A DNA stretch of 64,000 nt, from assembly GCA_024195265.1 (NCBI GenBank), contig JAJLRJ010000009.1, positions 6,883,997 through 6,947,996 of the forward strand, given 5' to 3'. Each line of letters opens with the position of its first letter. Within the stretch, counting starts at the first letter, position 1. This DNA is from Dendrophyllia cribrosa. Its lineage: Eukaryota; Cnidaria; Anthozoa; Scleractinia; Dendrophylliidae. The notes beneath the pieces were generated by a model that was not told the DNA's origin, searched no databases, and saw only the letters and a list, made by a program, of their open reading frames with translations. Of this stretch, positions 57,565 to 64,000 are shown piece by piece. A program made the translations under genes and the position numbers.

Positions 57565-58687
57565 AAAAAACATCTCTAGATTTAACAAATAGCGAATGAT
57601 TCCTATCTGAGGTAGCTTCCTAATTCAATCACTCATGGAAGTGTTGTAACAAATAAAAATGACCTCCGTTCCTATGCACTTTATTTATACCTCAGGTAAG
57701 TATTGAAAGTTAAAACAAATGATTAATACCTAAGGTACCTTCTTTATCTCCCAGGGAAGTGTTACAACTGAGGAATACCCGGCTCACTGGAATGAAGGTT
57801 ATGAGGCTGTAGCGCAACTATGAACAGTCAAGCAATGAATGACACGCTCACCACTAATAGACTCAATAGTTCAAAAGGCGAAACAAAACAACATTTATTT
57901 TATTCAGTCTTTTCTAGAAAACCTAGAGCATACATAGAGCGAATACATAATTTATGTCGGGCGAGACCCGGGGCAATGTTCCATAAAAAAACACAGAAGA
58001 TTAAAATTCTACAGACATAACTATTTACAAGTTAGACTTTATGTATGACTAAATAAGGTTTCGTTCAAATAATCTATTCAACCATAGTTAATAGAACAAA
58101 CTGGTTATGAAGCTCAATAAATTTCCAAAAGAGTGTACAAAGCTGCTTTGTTTTATGTTGAACGAACCGTGACCCTGCACATTGTTTTGTTTAACGTGTT
58201 AGCCCAAATGTTTCTACTGGTCAGTTGCTCATATGCATTTCAATACCTTTTGTGTTTTGTGCAGGGTCAAGGCAAACGAACAAAAGAAATGGAGAACAAA
58301 AACATATAACAAAGGACTGACTGAGTTTCATAACCAGTTTATTCTATTAACTATGATTCAACCTAAGTAATCTAGAAGGTATTTTATATAAAGTATTGTT
58401 ACTGTATATATTTTGATCACCACACATATCAACTTACTAAAAATTTCCTCCTTTTGGTCTTTTTTCCTGTGACTACACTATTAGGATTGATAAATTGGCT
58501 AAATATACATACTTGCACGACGTACTTTTAAGTTATCTGCAATAAAATATAATATTGTATATCGACATAGAACTTTTATGCATCTTTTATCACTTCTGAG
58601 ATCTCTATACATGGGATATAGGAAAAATACATTTGGACAAAATAAAGTTTAATTTATCTCAAATAAATTAAAGTTACTCACATTTCA
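57565..58687. other. 3' flank of unit 2b with a MITE
   Basis: Contains AATAAA at 57652 for 2b. Between about 58082 and 58355 lies an inverted-repeat element (CATAGTTAATAGAACAAACTGG versus CCAGTTTATTCTATTAACTATG). No gene recognised. Confidence 0.6.
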
Positions 58688-58912
58688 GGGCCCGGTTGTT
58701 CAAAAGCCGATTAACGCTAACCGAGGATTTCATTTCTCTAGTTAAAAAATGTTCTTAAAAGCTTATTTTTAGCTAAAGATAAAGAAAAGTTAATGTCAAA
58801 ACTGAAGGGCAAAAAAACTTTGGAACAACTTTCTCTGATTAGTTATTTAACTGGATTCAAAATTGACGCGAATCCTGGGTTAGCTTAATCGTGCTTTGAA
58901 CAACCCGGCCCA
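58688..58912. mobile_element. MITE, GGGCCCGGTTGTTC family, second copy
   Basis: Same ends and interior as 7686-7926 (GGGCCCGGTTGTTCAAAAGC...TTTGAACAACCCGGCCC). 225 bp; no coding. Confidence 0.8.
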
Positions 58913-58939
58913 GTAATCATGTGTATTTTCTGATCATTT

Positions 58940-59160
58940 CGCCCCATTTATTTTGTGGACAAAGCTTGGAAAACACTCAATTCGATTCAGAAATAGCGCC
59001 AGCATTCTTGGTAACCAAGCGCTTTTTTTCCGAATCCGACGCGCGGTTGAAAAGCGCTCGGTTTTTCTCGTATTAGGGTTACCGAGACTTTACGAATGCT
59101 GGCACTATTTCTGAATAGAATGGAGTGTTTCCCAAGCTTTGTCCGCGAAATATATGGGAA
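58940..59160. mobile_element. Foldback element with about 70-bp arms
   Basis: TGGACAAAGCTTGGAAAACACTC (left) and GAGTGTTTCCCAAGCTTTGTCC (right) are complementary, continuing through CAGAAATAGCGCCAGCATTC. Intergenic. Confidence 0.75.
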
Positions 59161-60454
59161 GAAATGAACAAAAAAGACACAGGACTACTGAAATGAGAGT
59201 AATTTAAGTTTATTTAAGAGAATGAAACTTTATTTGGTAGAAATGCATTTTTCTATATAGGTTCAACTTACACTTCACGACTTCTCTATCTAAATCAAAA
59301 AGGTAAAAAAAAAATATAAAACCCTACAAAAAAAGATGAAACTGCAACGGGAATCTGAAAGATGAGGTCAACCAAAATACAGGTACACTCGTTTCTGTGA
59401 TAATAGGATAACGATCCTCATTAGAAAGTAACTTGAATTTACTACAACAGTTGCTAGGATCAAAATGGTTAATAAACTATCTTCTATAAATTACCTTATC
59501 CTAGCAAAAACATTAAACACGAAACAATTAGTAAGCGCAGAATGCTTTGACAAGTTTAATTTTCTGTTCTAAGTGGCCATGCTCTCAGCGTGATAAGCCA
59601 TTCTGGAGGTTGTCGCTCTCTTGGCTTCCTTCAAAAGTTCTCATCTTTTGTTGTCTTTGATATCTATAGTAAAATTAAAACAACAGCAAAAAATAAATAA
59701 ATAAACATGCAGATTCTTGTTATCACACAATGTCGAACAGGAACTAAAAAAGGAATTGGGAAAAAATGTTTTTTCTTTTTAGCAGCCGCGACCTGATTTA
59801 GAAATAAGTCGCCAACTACGTACCCTAGTCGCGTTCGAAGAACGCAATCCTAATTTCGTGTTGGTTGTCCTGTGGTTTACGTGCAGTAAAATTTGAGATT
59901 TTTTGGTAGACGGTCTTCCAAATGGCCGCCTTTATTGGTTTTTTTCAGGGGCTCATTTCCGCCGAAAATTCCTTCGAACGCGTCTCCATAATCTGTGATT
60001 ACTGCTAGTTAATATTTAAAATTAACTGAAAACGAATTACTGCCGGTTTGGTGACTGTATTAACAGCGAACACTAGGACCAAAGTAAATAAAATAAATGA
60101 CAAACAGAGAAGAGGACGTTCCTTATCCCTTTCACTTCCAAAATCAATTATGGAGACATGTAATGCAGTTCTTACTTCCCTTCGGCAGTGCTTTTGCATG
60201 GTACCATTTGTTTTTCAATATTTTACAAAATGAAATTTAACCCTAATCCTAAAACTACCCGGGTATGGCCTGAAAGGCTCTTAGAAGGACAATGCGTTTA
60301 TCGATGCCTTCGATCGATTAGAAAAGAGGACAATAAAAGAGGACTATTTTCCAGCACGAGACAATGTCTAAACAATTTTGACTCGCTCGCTTTATATAGA
60401 GATTCCGTCGGTTTCAACATAGCAATATACTTACCAGGGGCTTATCTGTTGGTT
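59161..60454. other. 3' flank of the minus-strand SEA gene
   Basis: No firm gene. A possible alternative last exon for the minus-strand gene lies near 59580-59660 (acceptor CTATAG, short Gln/Arg-rich reading YQRQQKMRTFEGSQESDNLQ in one frame), but its phase does not fit the helix exon directly. A fragment of the 12236-12415 repeat is at 60185-60235. Confidence 0.4.
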
Positions 60455-63169
60455 TTAAGTTCGTTTTTCATTGAAAGGCCTGTTTGTGATACCGTTATTG
60501 GTTTTAACTTCTGAAGCGCGCAGATTTCGCTCCCACATAAGCAGGTCGTCGTTGCTTCGAATCCATTCAGAGTCGTTGATGGCCATGTGGTCAGGGAAGT
60601 GAGTCTTCTTCTTTAGCTGTCTGTATTTGCACTGGAAAATTAAAACCAAAACCAGGATAATTTCATCTAGAAAATCATAACATACTCAAATAACAAAATA
60701 AAACCGTCTGCAGAACTCGACGCAAAACATGTACATATGTAAGTGGGATCAAGCGGGAAAGCGCGAGTACATACTTCAAGTAACGACGGGTCCAAGTGTT
60801 GCTTATGAATTAGTGATAAACAAAAGCACAAAAAATACCATAAAAAATGTAAGGCTAAAGCAAACACACCAACCTTTGTTTTGTTTTTAATATTACATGT
60901 AGTTAAATGGTTTATAAAGATAAGAATCGTTTCTCGTTCTTCTAACATTGGGCCGAGAAAAAAGGAAAACTCGGGCTGCATTTCTGAAATATAAGTCAGG
61001 TTTATATACTTACACAAACGCAGATTATAGCAATTAGTAGAATGAGAACCAAAGCCACGGCGACTATAACAATGATAAATGTACCCAGAGGCGTAGCCAA
61101 GTCAATGGCTTTATCCCAGATTTCGGTTGCCTTAGTTGAACCGGTTGGTGTAGGTGTTGGAGCAGCCGTGTTTGAAGGCACTGAAAGGAACCACAGTAAT
61201 TAATTAGTCACGGTGTTCATTCATCATTGTCTGTGTGGGACGAACCTCAGTAGTTCATCTGGTTATGCCTCTCGTAGTTTGTCTAAGGAACTGCGACTTT
61301 ATTATGCCACGCTTTAACACTAAGATACGAAAAACATTCGCTGACATATTTAGAACCTTTTTTGTGGTCCAGGTTTTCAAAGGAGGAACGTGATATGAAT
61401 AGTCTAAAAAGCTGGGGTTGTAAGAGCTGCTATATTTGCAACAGTTCATTTTAGTTTCAATGTTTATCGTAGTAATTAGGGTACATTTTGTAACTAGAGT
61501 TTTTATTCAGAACATATATCAGTTGTGACTTTCCTTAATGTCTTTCTTACCATAATATAGTGTCACCAATTAGTGTGTAAACGCTAGAACCACTGACACT
61601 TCAATAAAGTTTTACTACTACCCATTTTGAGACACGACTTCAAGGCGCGCGCGTCGGGCACGCGCGAAAGGGAGAGTTGGTGCCTGCTCTGAGCCCGTAC
61701 TCTTTCGTTTTTGCGTTTTCTGAGAGAACGTAAAATTATCTGTCGCATTCATAAAATCATCTGCCAGTCAATGAAAATTCGAGTCTTGAAATAGAAAACA
61801 CGTGCTGATCTGGTCTGGGTTACAGCTGTCATATCTGTTGTTTTCAAATTCTCCCTTTCGTTTGTTATTTTAAAATGGCTGGTGCCGTGAGCTTTCTCTG
61901 CAAACACCATGTAACAGAAAGCGATGGCAAAACTACGCTCGGGTCGGATGGCTGTACTCTAGATAACCCCAGTGCTGGAAATATTTTTTCATGAAGGACA
62001 TGTGTCCTTTCAAACCTCCATTTTGACTAGACATTGTTCAAAATTGGTTGGACATCCGCCATTTTTTATTTTTCTTGAGACACACTCCGTTTGCATACAC
62101 GACTTGCTTTATGGATTTGGCGGTTTACAATGCATTATAGGGCGATTTGTTGTTTCTTTCGGCGAAAAAGATCTGGTTTCAATTTGCGGTTTAATGCCGC
62201 AAACATGGATCTGGCTTCAATCTCGTAATTCATTTCGACAGTTCATACAGCACTGTCATGTTATTTACGTGGGGGCGGAATACGAAAACGTAAGGGTTTT
62301 AGCAGATGCCACCCTCCATTTCGCGAGTACCCCTCGCGCGCGCCTCCTTAAAATTGCGCCCTATAAATACACATTATGCGTCCGGAAGAATTATCGAAGA
62401 ACGCACTACCAGGGGGAAATAACCGATGGATATCTATTTCAAATTATCTCTCAATAATAATTACTTAGGAGTGAAAATGGGTTTCGGTAAATAAAACACT
62501 GTAGACTAGGCCAACTTTGCAATGGATCCTATTCTGATTACAGAGAGAAATAGCAATAATCATCCCAAAGAAACTGGAGAGAAGACGCCGCAAGCCTGAT
62601 GGGCCACGAGTACTAGGCTCGCAAACTACAATTTACCTGTTCCTGTAGCAGTTGTAGATGGAGCAATTATTACAGTAGATGACTGTTGCACTTCTCTAAC
62701 AATAATGTTCCCTATCACCTGGTATCCCAGATTTCCTGCTTTCAGTACACTGACTATGTTATCCTTCGTCGCATTCGAGGATGTCGTTACCACGATGTCA
62801 AAATCTACCACCACGCTTCCATTTGAAAGACCCGTAACCTCAACTCTTGAAACATATGACAGACTTGCACTTAAGACAGATGTCACGTTTTTTTCAAACT
62901 TGTCAATAAAGATAAGGGATTCTGAGGAGCTGAGATTGTTGTAATCAGACGTATAAGTTTCGTTCAGGATAATTCTTGCTTTAAATTTCTTCACAGGCGT
63001 TTCTAAAAACACAACGACAGAACGTACTTAAATAACAAAAGGAATTTCATTATATGTAAAAACAGTTTCAAGTAAAATCATGCACACACAGAGATAAGAA
63101 CGTAGCTGTAAGTGGCGAGGATTTTAAACTTACCAGTTGGTGATGGGCTTGAGGCGACAGCAGTTGGAG
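60455..63169 (-). CDS. SEA-domain type I membrane protein, 3' part
   Basis: Minus-strand exons: 63169-63134 (36 nt, Pro/Ser/Thr linker, phase 1-1), 63002-62637 (366 nt SEA, phase 1-1), 61180-61014 (167 nt, phase 1 to 0, Thr/Pro linker then a helix TFIIVIVAVALVLILLIAIICVC) and 60631-60455 (tail of 58 residues from CKYRQLKKKTHFPDH to TAA). SEA carries NGSVVVDFDIVV, the canonical G|SVVV self-cleavage site. Signal peptide and outer exons lie beyond the right edge. Convergent with mucin unit 2b. The linker, SEA and helix exons are firm; the tail end is less sure. Confidence 0.78.
61250..62600. other. Intron of the minus-strand SEA gene
   Basis: Contains a 161-codon plus-strand ORF (61972-62457) without recognised domain and with GC-rich GCGCGCG stretches near 61650 and 62335 that look like repeat DNA. 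Not called as a gene. Confidence 0.45.
62637..63002 (-). CDS. SEA exon with intact G|SVVV site
   Basis: 366 nt, phase 1-1, like the plus-strand SEA exon at 10998-11363. Reads KKFKARIILNETYTSDYNNL...FIDKFEKNVTSVLSASL...VEVTGLSNGSVVVDFDIVV and ends in a Thr-rich exit. Two halves held non-covalently after cleavage are expected from known SEA mucins. Confidence 0.82.
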
Positions 63170-63459
63170 CTAAAAGCAGAATCAAATAATACTCTAATCA
63201 GGAAATAAATTTCAACAAACAACAACAGCGACAACGTAACACACGATTGGTTGATTATGTGTGTCCAAGGATATTTATTTATTTATTTATGTTGCTAAGG
63301 TTCTGGTCACGACTAAAGTAAACTAAGTACTGACACTTGAATTGTTATCGTTTTGTAATCATTAATTGTACTACTTTTTATCAACAACATATCGAAGCTA
63401 CAGTTGGAGACAACAAAGTAAAAGCAACCGAAATTCGGTGGTAGATAAGGAAAGGAAGT

Positions 63460-64000
63460 TTCTGAAATGTGATCAAAGTTTTATGTGTCACTGGTTTCCA
63501 AGCGACAGCAAAATATTTCCAAAATGCCCCAGCCGTTAAATAATGATTGCAAAGTTAAGGACAATCATTATTTGGACGGCTGGCTGTTTTACAATAACGT
63601 GTAAGGGCGTTTTAAAAATATTTTGCTTTATGCAAATTATTTGCTTTATTACTGTTTTGCCTAAAAATGATTTTTGATTTACTCGAAAACCGTCTTCTAA
63701 ATTTCCTTGAAATTTCGTCTGCAGGTAGTGATACATGAATACTAAAAAATTTGAAAGTGTTATAATGAAGTGTCCAACTAGATTTTCAGAAAAACGAAAT
63801 GGTTGAGAACAAAGGGCAATATGCTGGCGTTGCTATAGTAACTGTTGTCGCTTGGAAACCAGTGACACATAAAACTTTGATCACATTTCATAAACTTGAT
63901 GAAGTATGCAAGCAAGCGAAGCATGTCTTCTCTGCGAAATTTTGATTTCAAAACATACACCCAAAACTGAGTCGAGCGATCGATCGAGCGACCGAAAGTA
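63460..64000. repeat. Copies of the TTAA-element inverted end
   Basis: Two opposed pieces: 63460-63560 (plus sense) and 63560-63990 (reverse), sharing GTGATCAAAGTTTTATGTGTC, CAGCCGTTAAATAATGATTGC and GTCGAGCG with 31777-32215. The right one runs to the window edge. Confidence 0.7.

Overview
The window looks like nuclear DNA of an invertebrate metazoan, most likely an anthozoan cnidarian. It has intron-rich genes with GT-AG splice sites, EGF and SEA domain exons in phase 1-1, mucin-like surface proteins, very dense MITE/foldback repeats, and Ngaro/DIRS, Ty3/gypsy and Penelope-like retroelements. The species call is inference; no rRNA, tRNA or CRISPR was recognised.

Layout. (1) 1205-15788 (+): a nine-exon gene for a type I membrane protein (signal peptide, four EGF modules, SEA, transmembrane helix, short tail; 414 aa as assembled). 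Its EGF part arose by a tandem duplication (about 2220-7225 and 7245-10430); each copy was later remodelled by its own MITEs, and copy 1 by a 39-bp minisatellite of about 41 units. (2) 16433-30694: a 14.26-kb element bounded by CACTG terminal repeats and a CTA target duplication, with subterminal arrays of short TTTGAC/GTCAAA palindromes. No transposase was seen. Nested inside are a palindrome, a large inverted repeat, and in the loop of that repeat a 7.18-kb Ngaro-like tyrosine-recombinase retrotransposon (19366-26545) with A1-B1A2B2 termini. (3) 31777-35850: a TTAA-flanked inverted-repeat element stuffed with decayed DIRS-like and Penelope-like fragments. (4) 36426-57564 (+): two tandem mucin-like units (2a and 2b) with duplicated 5' flanks and signal-peptide exons. 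Unit 2b carries SEA, membrane helix and tail; 2a lacks them. A young Ty3/gypsy element (42653-48573, near-identical 139-bp LTRs, 4-bp target duplication) sits between them. (5) 60455-63169 (-): the 3' part of a third SEA-transmembrane gene whose 5' end lies beyond the window.

How they fit: all three host loci share one design, an extracellular stalk (EGF or Ser/Thr-rich), then SEA, one helix and a cytoplasmic tail. Introns sit in phase 1 outside the membrane and in phase 0 after the helix, and the two stand-alone SEA exons are both exactly 366 nt. This suggests a local family of membrane mucins/EGF-SEA proteins. The most unusual observation is in the Ngaro-like element: the gag, polymerase and recombinase blocks each open in phase 0 right after a strong TAG acceptor, and a single leader exon ends in phase 0 at a GT donor. 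One leader could therefore be alternatively spliced to all three.
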